Positions 33,601-40,914 of a stretch of 64,000 nucleotides of DNA are shown piece by piece. The stretch lies in assembly GCF_016703145.1 (NCBI RefSeq), contig NZ_JADJCO010000003.1, positions 1,628,001 to 1,692,000 on the forward strand, read 5' to 3'. Source of the stretch: Ottowia sp. (lineage in GTDB: Bacteria; Pseudomonadota; Gammaproteobacteria; Burkholderiales; Burkholderiaceae_C). The position numbers were made by a program, and so were the translations under genes. Numbering within the stretch: position 1 is the stretch's first letter; each line of letters begins with the position of its first letter. Below the pieces are notes generated by a model, which ran no database searches, was not told where the DNA came from, and saw nothing but the letters and a program-made list of their open reading frames with translations.

Positions 33601-36083
33601 CGATGAAGAAGGGCGACGTGCAGACGGCGGCGGCCGAGAAGCGCAACGAGCTGCTGCAGAACTACCTTTCCAAGGCGGCGCACGACGCGCGGGAAGAAGT
33701 GGAGCGCGGGCGCAAGTACCTGGCCAAGTTCGACGGCGACGCGCGGGGCCTGGACGCGGAGTATCTGGAGCAGATCGGCACGCTGCTGGAGCGCTTCGAC
33801 CTTCGCAAGGGCACCAGCCTGAAGGCGGCGGACAAGCGCAAGACCCTGGCCGCGTGGTTGGAGTCGCAGCGCGAGGCCGGCGTGGAGCCGGACGTGCCGG
33901 CCGAGCTGCAGAACGAGGCGTTCACCAAGTCCTACAAGGACATGACGGTGGAGGAGTTCCGGGGCCTGCTGGACACCGTGAAGCAGATCGAGCACCTGGG
34001 CCGGCTGAAGCACAAGCTGCTGGTGGCGGCCGAGCAACGCGACTTCGACGCCGTGCTGGGCGAGCTGGTGGCCGGCATCGAGCAGCACGCCGGCGACGCC
34101 ACGCCCGAGCAGCGCACGCCGGCCACGGATGCCGGCGCGCGCAAGCTCAAGGCGCACCAGTTCTTCCTGTCGCACCTGAAGGTGGCCAACATCAGCCAGG
34201 TGATGGACGGCGGCGAAACGGGCGGGCCGATGTGGAGCTTCTTCGCCCGCTCGGCGCAGGAGCGCGCGAACTGGAAGGCCACGCGCCAGGCCGAGCTGAC
34301 CGAGAAGCTGATGGAGATCATGACGCCCGTGCTGGCGCGCGCGGGCAAGTTCCGCGCGGCACGCCTGCGCCCGGCAGTGGGCATCAGCCTGACGCAGGAG
34401 CAGGTGTTCGCCCTCGCGCTGAACATGGGCAACGAGGGCAACATCGCGCGCCTGCTGACCGGTGGCATCGCGGGCCGGAACTTCAGTCAGCAGCAACTGG
34501 TGCGGCTCATCGACACCGAGATGACGGCCGAGGATTTGAACGCCGTGCAGGCCATCTGGGACTTGATGGCCGAGCTGACGCCCGAGGCGCAGGCCAAGCA
34601 CAAGCGCCTGTACGGCCGCGAAATGGAGCTGGTGGCGCACACGCCCCTGGTGACGAGGCACGGCACGCTGCGCGGCGGGTACTACCCCATCGTGTACGAT
34701 CCCAGGGGGTCCACGGCCATTGGCGAGAAAGAGGATGCGGCGGTCGCCAAGGACGCGCTGCGCGCCGCGCACACGGCCGCCACCACGCGCCGCGGCTACA
34801 CCAAGGCGCGGCTGGATGAGACGCCGTACCCGCTGCTGCTGACCCTGGGCGGCGTGCACCGGGGCCTGTCCCAGGTGGTGCACGACCTGGCCTGGCACGA
34901 ATGGAGCATGGACGTGGGCAAGATGCTGCGCCACAAGGACTTCCAGGACGCCGTGCGCGAGAGCCACGGCCCGGACTACCTGAGCGCGCTGCGCCGGTGG
35001 CACGAGGACATCGTGACCGAGAACGTGAAAGAGCAAGCTGGATGGGAGCGCTTCGGCGTGCAGTTGCGCGCCAGCGTGTCTTCGGCCGCCATGGGCTACA
35101 GCCTGCTGACGGCCATCCAGCAGCCTCTCGGCCTGACGAACAGCATGGCGCGGCTGGGCAGCGGCCCGGTGTTCAAGGCGTTGGCGGCGTTCATGGGCTC
35201 CCCGAGGGCGCGGATGGCCCAGGCGCGCGAGCTGAGCGCGTTCATGCGCAACCGCGCGAACACGCGCTTTCGCGAGGTGGCGGACCTCAAGCGCCAGATC
35301 GACCTGACCGGCAGCCGTCTGCGCCAGGTGCACGGCGCGGTGGCCGAGCACGCCTTTGACCTGCTGGGCTGGGTGCAGACCTGCGTGGACGTGCCCACCT
35401 GGCATGCCGCGTTCGAGAAGGCCACGGCCGAGGGCAAGGACCAGGCCACCGCCGTGGCCATCGCCGACCAGGCCGTGATCGACACGCAGGGCGACGGCGC
35501 CATCCAGAACCTGAGCGGCGTGCAGCGCGACCGCTTCGGCAAGTGGCTGACCGTGTTCTACGGCTACCTGTCCAGCGCCCTGAACATGGTGTGGCAGACC
35601 GCGCGCAGCGAGCGCGGCCTGTCCCGCAAGACCGCCGACATCCTGATGCTGACCCTGGTCCCGGCCACGCTGACGGCGCTGATCAAATGGGGCGTGAAGC
35701 CCGGCGACGATGACGACGATGAGAAATACTGGGGGTTGGTGCGGCAGATCATGAAGGAGAACATCAGCTTGCCGCTGTCCATGTTCGTGGGCATCCGCGA
35801 GCTGTCGGACCAGGCGGCCGCGCTGGCGGTGGGTGACCGGGTCTTCGACTACCAGGGGCCGGGCAGCTTCCGCATGGTGGCCGAGACGGCCAGGCTGTTG
35901 GGCCAGGTGCAGCAGGGCGAGGCGGACGCGGGCCTGGGCCGGGCGGTCATCAACGTGACGGGCAGCGTCACGGGCTTGCCCTCGGCGCAGGTGAACCGCA
36001 CGATCCAGGGCGTGCAGGCCCTGTCCGAGGGCGAAACGCGGAACCCGGCCGCCATCGCCTTCGGGTTCCAGAAGGCGCGCTGA
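30618..36083 (+). CDS. Giant phage polyvalent protein (LPD38 type), N-terminally truncated
   Basis: An 1821-residue phage protein built of many domains. In order: a start in mid-domain (GWGMYFASAREVADGYRISL; homologues have a longer N-terminus before this); a zincin-like motif FLHESGHFFFEND at about residue 273; long helical Ala/Glu/Lys regions; an LPD3-like segment (VYQVKLTVKELAGEANKVYT); and a C-terminal LPD38-type region with hydrophobic helices (ADILMLTLVPATLTALIKWG) and an acidic stretch GDDDDDEKY. Such proteins are carried in the virion and delivered into the host by podovirus-type phages. The N-terminal 17 residues are foreign. GC is very high, unlike the neighbouring island genes. Confidence 0.75.
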   Translation: MSITAKSFNHAGLDGLLMMGWGMYFASAREVADGYRISLSSQAGHAPSIRGRSVISYYDAAEREGSRGGPLGYDKAALLERLMLHDSPQQVIAHGRDPDSGISPEAVAWFEREVAPHFKSGGQLYQAEIPEDSDLLDWDKPLSEQPEKLREALAQAREFAEAAEQLGGISIRRVDDGVLAGAGLYGAIERAAGSPKAASEYLNSIGIPGLRYLDGNSRASGEGSANYVIWDEALLTPEAARIEAVYNQGPRAAFNPERLAITLLGGADLSSFLHESGHFFFENDIALASEIVAAQRQGASITPGEQQMLADVGQLLTWHGLKGDVAAQLTEWHNMPFEEKRALHERTAESFEAYLFEGKAPSIELAPYFQRFRSWLLRVYTSLKDFLAGHPEAGTLTPEVRAVFDRMLATNDAIVQAEQGRSMLALFESAEQGGMTPEGWAAYQAQGGQATQDAVQDLQARGLRDLQWLRGARSRVLKRLQREAKAARDAAAVDVRREVMAEPVYRAWRFLTGRLQDEDRIGDPPAPPKPSSGLNREVDSLLTAIAKLGGIARESAAQHLGVHKDEFTRQSGVFGKPIFRKEGGLSADAMAELLVSEGYLTADENGGADLRELEELVAGELGGVPHYSAFRDPSLAFEELRAGDQVQDPSQLGAGRLDVASLKEMYGAASPYTARRQASTFQEAKDRAAAFAGEDKPALKNQATGMEAKVSRSNVAKMLSGKAVGKSVSPAVQALAVANVDKLFEMARLGETHPDRAGDPHIVAIHRFFAPLVTQDGQVYQVKLTVKELAGEANKVYTVEALEIESATPSMDPAEPGGVGDRVAPTVPPGGGASPSIARWMAQVKEAVGATTSWQRLSSHGMTATKGALHPDVAADLLGGFDSGDALVQALLSATPLDEEIEARIDQRMLEQHGELATPEALAAAADAAIHNEARGRMVATELAALTKATGAPRVLADAARQFAAATIARLKVRNLAPSLYSNAQAKAARNAAAAMKKGDVQTAAAEKRNELLQNYLSKAAHDAREEVERGRKYLAKFDGDARGLDAEYLEQIGTLLERFDLRKGTSLKAADKRKTLAAWLESQREAGVEPDVPAELQNEAFTKSYKDMTVEEFRGLLDTVKQIEHLGRLKHKLLVAAEQRDFDAVLGELVAGIEQHAGDATPEQRTPATDAGARKLKAHQFFLSHLKVANISQVMDGGETGGPMWSFFARSAQERANWKATRQAELTEKLMEIMTPVLARAGKFRAARLRPAVGISLTQEQVFALALNMGNEGNIARLLTGGIAGRNFSQQQLVRLIDTEMTAEDLNAVQAIWDLMAELTPEAQAKHKRLYGREMELVAHTPLVTRHGTLRGGYYPIVYDPRGSTAIGEKEDAAVAKDALRAAHTAATTRRGYTKARLDETPYPLLLTLGGVHRGLSQVVHDLAWHEWSMDVGKMLRHKDFQDAVRESHGPDYLSALRRWHEDIVTENVKEQAGWERFGVQLRASVSSAAMGYSLLTAIQQPLGLTNSMARLGSGPVFKALAAFMGSPRARMAQARELSAFMRNRANTRFREVADLKRQIDLTGSRLRQVHGAVAEHAFDLLGWVQTCVDVPTWHAAFEKATAEGKDQATAVAIADQAVIDTQGDGAIQNLSGVQRDRFGKWLTVFYGYLSSALNMVWQTARSERGLSRKTADILMLTLVPATLTALIKWGVKPGDDDDDEKYWGLVRQIMKENISLPLSMFVGIRELSDQAAALAVGDRVFDYQGPGSFRMVAETARLLGQVQQGEADAGLGRAVINVTGSVTGLPSAQVNRTIQGVQALSEGETRNPAAIAFGFQKAR

Positions 36084-36195
36084 CCGGACTTGCTGCCGCC
36101 GGGCTGCCTGGGGCGCATGCGGGCGCGCACGGATTGGGGACGGTGACGCCGCAGTCAGGCGGCAAGGGCCTGCACCGTCCACGCGGCAACGACGT

Positions 36196-36519
36196 TTATG
36201 CAGCAGGAACCAGCCCCGCCTTGACCAGTGCATCAGGCGCGCGTTCGGCGATTTGAAGCAGCGCCTTGGCGGCACCCGTCGGCTGTCGCCGCCCCTGCTC
36301 CCATTGCTGGAGCGTGCGAACGGACACACCCATGGCGGCGGCAAAGCCAGATTGAGAAAGCCCGGATTTCTGGCGCGCGGCCACTACGGGCGAGTACACA
36401 GCGCGAGTGCGCCCCGCCTTCACGTCCCGGATGCCGGCCAGGATTTCAGCGCCGATGTCGCGCCCGGCCTCTTTGGCCGCAAGTTGCGCATCAGTCAGGG
36501 GTTCGCGATTCGATGGCAT
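36196..36519 (-). CDS. HTH antitoxin of a HigBA-type module
   Basis: A 107-residue protein with a C-terminal XRE-type HTH (AARQKSGLSQSGFAAAMGVS, then RTLQQWEQGRRQPTGAAKAL), the usual layout of HigA/NadS-type antitoxins. The first 40 residues are charged and probably contact the toxin. It overlaps the upstream toxin gene by 29 bp, so it is translated from the same message. It lies antisense between two phage structural genes. Confidence 0.85.
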   Translation of the reverse strand: MPSNREPLTDAQLAAKEAGRDIGAEILAGIRDVKAGRTRAVYSPVVAARQKSGLSQSGFAAAMGVSVRTLQQWEQGRRQPTGAAKALLQIAERAPDALVKAGLVPAA

Positions 36520-36802
36520 GGCGAATTTCCTTCAGTATGTGGCCGGGGATGTTGTCGAGGGCACTTTTGGCGTAGAGGGTCAACAGAACGATTTCGCCGC
36601 GCTCGTTGCGCACGAAATAAATGATGCGCACGCCGCCGCTCTTGCCAGAGCCCTTGCGCGCCCATCGCACTTTGCGCACACCGCCCGAGCCGCGCACGAC
36701 GTCGCCAGCTTGTGGGTGCTGGGCAATGTAGGCAGCGAACTCGCCGCGCTCGCCTTCTGTCCAGTAGTCCGGCCAGAGGCTCTGGAATGCGGTTGTTTCC
36801 AC
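36491..36802 (-). CDS. RelE/HigB-type toxin
   Basis: A 103-residue RelE-superfamily toxin: KVRWARKGSGKSGGVRIIYF followed by EIVLLTLYAKSALDNI and the last helix ILKEIRHAIE. RelE-type proteins cut mRNA at the ribosome. The gene precedes its antitoxin, the HigBA order. Both lie on the minus strand within the phage structural block, consistent with an inserted cargo (moron) module. Confidence 0.88.
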   Translation of the reverse strand: METTAFQSLWPDYWTEGERGEFAAYIAQHPQAGDVVRGSGGVRKVRWARKGSGKSGGVRIIYFVRNERGEIVLLTLYAKSALDNIPGHILKEIRHAIESRTPD

Positions 36803-36869
36803 GACGGTGAGTATTCATCTATCATACGCCATTGGCGCATAATTGCGCCGCCGTTCTGGCCGCGCTGAC

Positions 36870-36913
36870 CCGGTGCGCGTGACGCCGCCCACGCGGCCCA
36901 CCATGCCGGCATG
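36870..36913 (+). repeat. 44-bp phage intergenic repeat, copy A
   Basis: Shares 36 of 44 positions with 38156-38199, including the opening CCGGTGCGCGTGACGC and an inner CACCATGC. Both copies sit between a toxin-antitoxin module and the next phage gene. Confidence 0.6.
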
Positions 36914-37507
36914 AGACTCTCCTCCGGCGCACTCGCCAACATCTCTCTACTCGCAAGTCGCTGGCGGCATCACGTCCGCCTTCGGCGCCAGCACGCAGGC
37001 CAGCATCCAGAAGGGCAACCTCGGCGCGCAGGCCGCGATCTCGGAGGCCAATGCCCGCATCGCCGAGCTGGGCGCGCAGGCCGAGCTGCGCGACGGCCAG
37101 CAGCGCATCGCCGCGACCACGGCGCAATACGGCCAGCTCAAGAGCCGCCAGCGCGCCGCCATGGCCGCCAACGGCATCGCCCTGGGCGAGGGCAGCGCGG
37201 CCGACGTGGAGGCCAGCACCGACGTGATGCGGGAGACCGACCGCGCCACGCTGGAGATCAACGCCATGCGCGCCGCGTTCGGCCAGCGCATGCAGGCCGC
37301 CAACGCGCGCAGCCAGGCCACGATGTCGCGCGCCAACGCGGCCGGCATCAGCCCGGGCCTGGCGGCCGGCACCTCGCTGCTGGGCAGCGCGGGAAGGGTG
37401 GCGAGCGGATGGTACGAGTTCAACAAGGGCAGCGGCAGCAGCGGTGGCCTGGCCCGGCCGGCGATCCCCTCGGCGCGCTGTTCGAACTGAACAACGGCTG
37501 GAGGTAA
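36911..37507 (+). pseudogene. Internal-virion-type phage protein, reading frame disturbed
   Basis: The recognisable body is in the frame of 36960-37490 (VAGGITSAFGASTQASIQKG, QLKSRQRAAMAANGIALGEG, SAADVEASTDVMRETD). It resembles the Ala/Gln-rich T7 gp14-like internal virion proteins of podoviruses. That frame has no ATG, GTG or TTG between the TGA at 36912-36914 and ATG 37161. It ends at 37490 with an odd tail, while another frame gives a natural start at ATG 36911 and a natural end (PLGALFELNNGWR). The gene may therefore carry two compensating shifts or be decayed. Normal length would be about 190 residues. Confidence 0.55.
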
Positions 37508-37513
37508 GCCTGA

Positions 37514-37822
37514 TCAAGCCGCCGGCGCGTGCTCGGGTACGGCCACCAGCTTGACGCCCAGCGCCTTGCACACGCGGGCGATGGTGTCAAAGCGAGGGCT
37601 GGCATCGGCGCGCAGGGCTTTGTACAGCGCTTCGCGCCCCATGCCTGCATCGGCGGCGATCTGCGCCATGCCGCGTGCGCGGGCCACCACGCCCAGCGCA
37701 TGCGCCAGTTCGCCAGGGTCGCCATCCTCAATCACCAGCGTGAGATAGGCGGCGATGTCTTCCTCATCGCGCAGGCTTTCGGCCAGGTCAAAGGAACGGG
37801 TTTTGGTGATTTGGGTGCTCAT
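37514..37822 (-). CDS. HTH antidote protein (COG3636-type)
   Basis: A 102-residue antitoxin: SFDLAESLRDEEDIAAYLTL is the family's conserved N-terminus, followed by GDPGELAHALGVVARARGM and an HTH ending SPRFDTIARVCKALGVKL. It lies directly downstream of its toxin (3 bp gap) on the minus strand. It is the second toxin-antitoxin module inside the phage structural block. Confidence 0.9.
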   Translation of the reverse strand: MSTQITKTRSFDLAESLRDEEDIAAYLTLVIEDGDPGELAHALGVVARARGMAQIAADAGMGREALYKALRADASPRFDTIARVCKALGVKLVAVPEHAPAA

Positions 37823-37825
37823 GGT

Positions 37826-38119
37826 TCACTCCGGCAAGGTCTTGGACAAAGCGATGGCGGCGGCAATGTCCGCCTGCTGGGTGGATTTGTCCCCGCCGCC
37901 CAGCATCACGATCAGAACCTGGCCGCGCTGCACGTAGTACATGCCCCAGCCGGGGCCGAAGAACTCTCGCATCTCGTACACGCCTTCGCCCACCGGTTCC
38001 ACATCGCCCAGCAAGCCGCGCTCTGCTTTGTCCAGACGGCGCGACAAGCGGATGCGTGTCAGGCGGTCTTTCAGGCCGTCCAGCCAAGCCTCGAAAGGTT
38101 CGGTCGTTTCGATTTGCAT
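37826..38119 (-). CDS. RelE/ParE-type addiction toxin (COG3657-type)
   Basis: A 97-residue killer protein: FEAWLDGLKDRLTRIRLSRR, then GDVEPVGEGVYEMREFFGPG and YYVQRGQVLIVMLGGGDKST, all matching the COG3657 toxin family related to RelE/HigB. ATG 38119. It pairs with the antidote protein gene 3 bp downstream. Confidence 0.9.
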   Translation of the reverse strand: MQIETTEPFEAWLDGLKDRLTRIRLSRRLDKAERGLLGDVEPVGEGVYEMREFFGPGWGMYYVQRGQVLIVMLGGGDKSTQQADIAAAIALSKTLPE

Positions 38120-38155
38120 GCCTGCATTGTAGTCGTTCGAGTACAGGCGTGCAAG

Positions 38156-38199
38156 CCGGTGCGCGTGACGCGGCGCGCGCGCAGCACCATGCGGACATG
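38156..38199 (+). repeat. 44-bp phage intergenic repeat, copy B
   Basis: 36 of 44 positions match copy A (36870-36913). It ends 30 bp before the next phage gene. It might be a phage promoter, an RNA-processing site, or the boundary left by module insertion. Confidence 0.6.
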
Positions 38200-38229
38200 G
38201 TCAATGTCTCCATCCTGAAGGGGTAACCG

Positions 38230-40914
38230 ATGCCTCGAGTCCCCATGCCAGACGGCCCGCAAGCCACGCCGGGCGGCATCCCCCAAGGCCGGCTGGTATC
38301 GCCCGAGGTCAGCGACGTTGGCGCGCGCCAGATGCAGGGATTCGGCCAGGCGCTGGAGGGTGCGGGCCAGTCGATGGGCAAGATCGCTGACGACATTCAG
38401 GCGCGGGCCGATCAGACCGTCGCCAAGGCCGGCGACGTGCAGGCGATGGAGGCCGCCAGCAAGTTGCTGTACGACCCCAAGGGCGGCTATCTGAACACCC
38501 GGGGCGATGCCGCGATCAAGGGCTACGAGGTGGCGCAGCAGGGCCTGCGCGACCAGTACGCCAGCATCCTCGACGGCATCCCCAACCCGCGCGCGCGGGC
38601 CATGCTGGAGCCGGCGCTGGCGCAGCGCATGGCGCATGCCCGCCAGCAGATGGACATGCACGCGGGCACGCAAGAACGCCAGTTCCGAGACAACACCGCC
38701 AACGCGCGCGCCGTGGTCAGCTATCAGACCGCCGCGCAGAACTTCACCGACGACAAGGGATGGTCTGCCGCCGATGAGGTGGCGCGCAACGAAACCCGCG
38801 CGCGTGCCCAGATCAACGGCTGGGACGAGACCACCGAGCAACTGCAGTTCCAGCAGTACCGCGACACCGGCCTGAAGGCGCGCTACGACGCCTGGTCGGT
38901 GAAAGACCCGCAGGCCGCGCTGGCGCACTACCTGAAGAACGCCGCCCAGCTTTCGCCCGGGTTCCAGGACGATGTAGGCAACAAGCTGTTCCTGAAGGCC
39001 AAGTCGCTGCTGGCGATGGAGGTCAACGCCAATGGCGGCGTGGGGTTCGCGCCAGCGCAAGGCGGTGCCGCTGGCGCTGCGGGAGCCTCCACCGGCTCAG
39101 GCGACCTGTCGGCCGCGCGCGGCCTGCGCAACAACAACCCCGGCAACATCGTCAAGAGCGGCATCCAGTGGGCCGGCCAGGTGGACGGCAACGACCCGCG
39201 CTTTGCCAGCTTCGCCACGCCCGAGGCCGGCATTGCCGCGCTGGGCAAGAACCTGCTGGCCTACCAGGGCAAGTACGGCCTGAACACGGTGCAGGACATC
39301 ATCGCCCGCTGGGCACCCGCCACCGAGAACAACACCAGCGCCTACGTCGCCGCCGTCGCAAAGGAAATGGGCGTCAAGCCCGACGCGCCGCTGAACCTGT
39401 GCGATGCCGCCACCCTGAGCGGGCTCACGCGCGCCATCGTGCGCCACGAGAACGGCAAGCAGCCATACGACGATGCCACCCTGGGGCGCGGCCTGTCGGC
39501 GGCGCTGGGCCAGTCCAGCCTGCCGGCCGCCGCCACGCGCGCGCCGGCTCTGCCCGACCTGGGGCAGGCCACCACCGGCCTGCCGCTGATCGACGGCCTG
39601 CCGCCGCAGTGGAAGCAGGAGGTGCTGCACCTGGCCGCCACCCAAGCCAAGCAGTCCATGGCGGCCGAGCGTCAGGTGCTGGATCAGCGCGTGAAGGATT
39701 CCAGCGCCGAGTACATGGCCAACGGCTTCGCCAGCAACCCGCCTGGCGAAGGGGCGTTCATTCGCGCCTACGGCCAGGATGAGGGCGTGCGCCGCTTCCG
39801 CGAGCAGCAGGGCGTGGCCGCGCTGGGCCAGAACCTGCAGCAGCTCAAGGAAATGCCGGCCGCCGGCATGGCGGAGTTGGTCAAGGCTTCCAAGCCCCAG
39901 CCGGGCGTGGGCTTCGCCGCACGCCAGCAGAACTACGACATCCTCCTGAAGGCGGTCGATCACGTCAACAAGGCGCGCGCCAATGACCCGGTGGCTTTCG
40001 CGCTGCAGGCCGGCGCCTACGGCATCCAGCCCATCGCCAAGCCGGATGACCTGGGCGCGCTGGGGCAGGAGATGGCGCGCCGCGCCAGCGTCGCCCCGCA
40101 GATGGCGCGCGACTACGGCACGCCCGTGAACCTGCTCACCGATGGCGAGGCCAAGGGCCTGACGGCCCTGCTGCGCACGCAGCCGGTGGAGCAGCAAAAG
40201 AAGCTGCTGGGCGCCATGGCGCAGGGTGTGAACAACTTGCCCCTGTACAAGGCCGCGCTGCAGGCCATCGCCCCGGACATGCCCACGGTGGCGCTGGCGG
40301 GGCTGTACCAGGCCAGCGGCTACCGTACCACGCAGGGGCACGACACGGCCGACCTGATCCTGCGCGGCCAGGCCATCCTGACGCCGCCCGATGCCAAGGA
40401 AGACGGCAGTGGGCACGCGGGCGGCAAGGCGCTGGTCAAGATGCCGGAGGCCAAGCTGATGCTGTCCGACTGGAACAGCGTCACGGGATCGGCCTTCAAG
40501 GGCAGCGAGCGCGCGGCCGACCTGTACCTGCAAACCGCGCGCGTGGTCTACGCCGCGAAATCGGCCGAGGACGGCGACTACTCCGGCGTGCTGAACGCCG
40601 GCCGCTGGAAGTCCGCCATCCAGATCGCCACCGGAGGCATCGAAAACCACAACGGCAGCCAGATCGTACTGCCCTACGGCAAGCCCTACAGCCAGTTCCG
40701 CGACTACGTGGGCGGTGCCGCGCCGCAGGCCATCAAGGCGGCGGGCGGCGAGTTCAGCGCGGGCGGCGCCAAGCTTGCCGCTGCCGATTTCGCCCGCATG
40801 CTGCCCGGCGCGCAGTTGCAGAGCGTGCAGGGCGGCGGCTATTGGGTGCGCGCCGGCAATGGCGTGGTGATGGGCGCCAACGGCCGCCCGTACCTGTTGC
40901 AGGTGCCGCGCTGA
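38230..40914 (+). CDS. Phage structural/internal protein with PRD1-P5-like domain
   Basis: An 894-residue virion-associated protein. The first 250 residues are helical (Ala, Gln and Asp rich). RGLRNNNPGNIVKSG begins a domain of about 130 residues that resembles the structural P5/lysozyme-associated segment of many phages, with FASFATPEAGIAALGKNL and YVAAVAKEMGV. The rest is helical and ends in a Gly/Val-rich beta tail. ATG 38230 is preceded by GAAGGGG. It follows the 44-bp repeat and overlaps the next gene by one base (TGATG). Probably a capsid-internal or DNA-ejection protein. Confidence 0.75.
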   Translation: MPRVPMPDGPQATPGGIPQGRLVSPEVSDVGARQMQGFGQALEGAGQSMGKIADDIQARADQTVAKAGDVQAMEAASKLLYDPKGGYLNTRGDAAIKGYEVAQQGLRDQYASILDGIPNPRARAMLEPALAQRMAHARQQMDMHAGTQERQFRDNTANARAVVSYQTAAQNFTDDKGWSAADEVARNETRARAQINGWDETTEQLQFQQYRDTGLKARYDAWSVKDPQAALAHYLKNAAQLSPGFQDDVGNKLFLKAKSLLAMEVNANGGVGFAPAQGGAAGAAGASTGSGDLSAARGLRNNNPGNIVKSGIQWAGQVDGNDPRFASFATPEAGIAALGKNLLAYQGKYGLNTVQDIIARWAPATENNTSAYVAAVAKEMGVKPDAPLNLCDAATLSGLTRAIVRHENGKQPYDDATLGRGLSAALGQSSLPAAATRAPALPDLGQATTGLPLIDGLPPQWKQEVLHLAATQAKQSMAAERQVLDQRVKDSSAEYMANGFASNPPGEGAFIRAYGQDEGVRRFREQQGVAALGQNLQQLKEMPAAGMAELVKASKPQPGVGFAARQQNYDILLKAVDHVNKARANDPVAFALQAGAYGIQPIAKPDDLGALGQEMARRASVAPQMARDYGTPVNLLTDGEAKGLTALLRTQPVEQQKKLLGAMAQGVNNLPLYKAALQAIAPDMPTVALAGLYQASGYRTTQGHDTADLILRGQAILTPPDAKEDGSGHAGGKALVKMPEAKLMLSDWNSVTGSAFKGSERAADLYLQTARVVYAAKSAEDGDYSGVLNAGRWKSAIQIATGGIENHNGSQIVLPYGKPYSQFRDYVGGAAPQAIKAAGGEFSAGGAKLAAADFARMLPGAQLQSVQGGGYWVRAGNGVVMGANGRPYLLQVPR

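Noticed and set aside
30558..36344. A 1928-codon open frame on the minus strand
   Set aside because: It is antisense to the phage giant gene, is made mostly of Arg, Gly, His, Leu and Ala, and shows no family motif. GC-rich genes often leave such open shadows.
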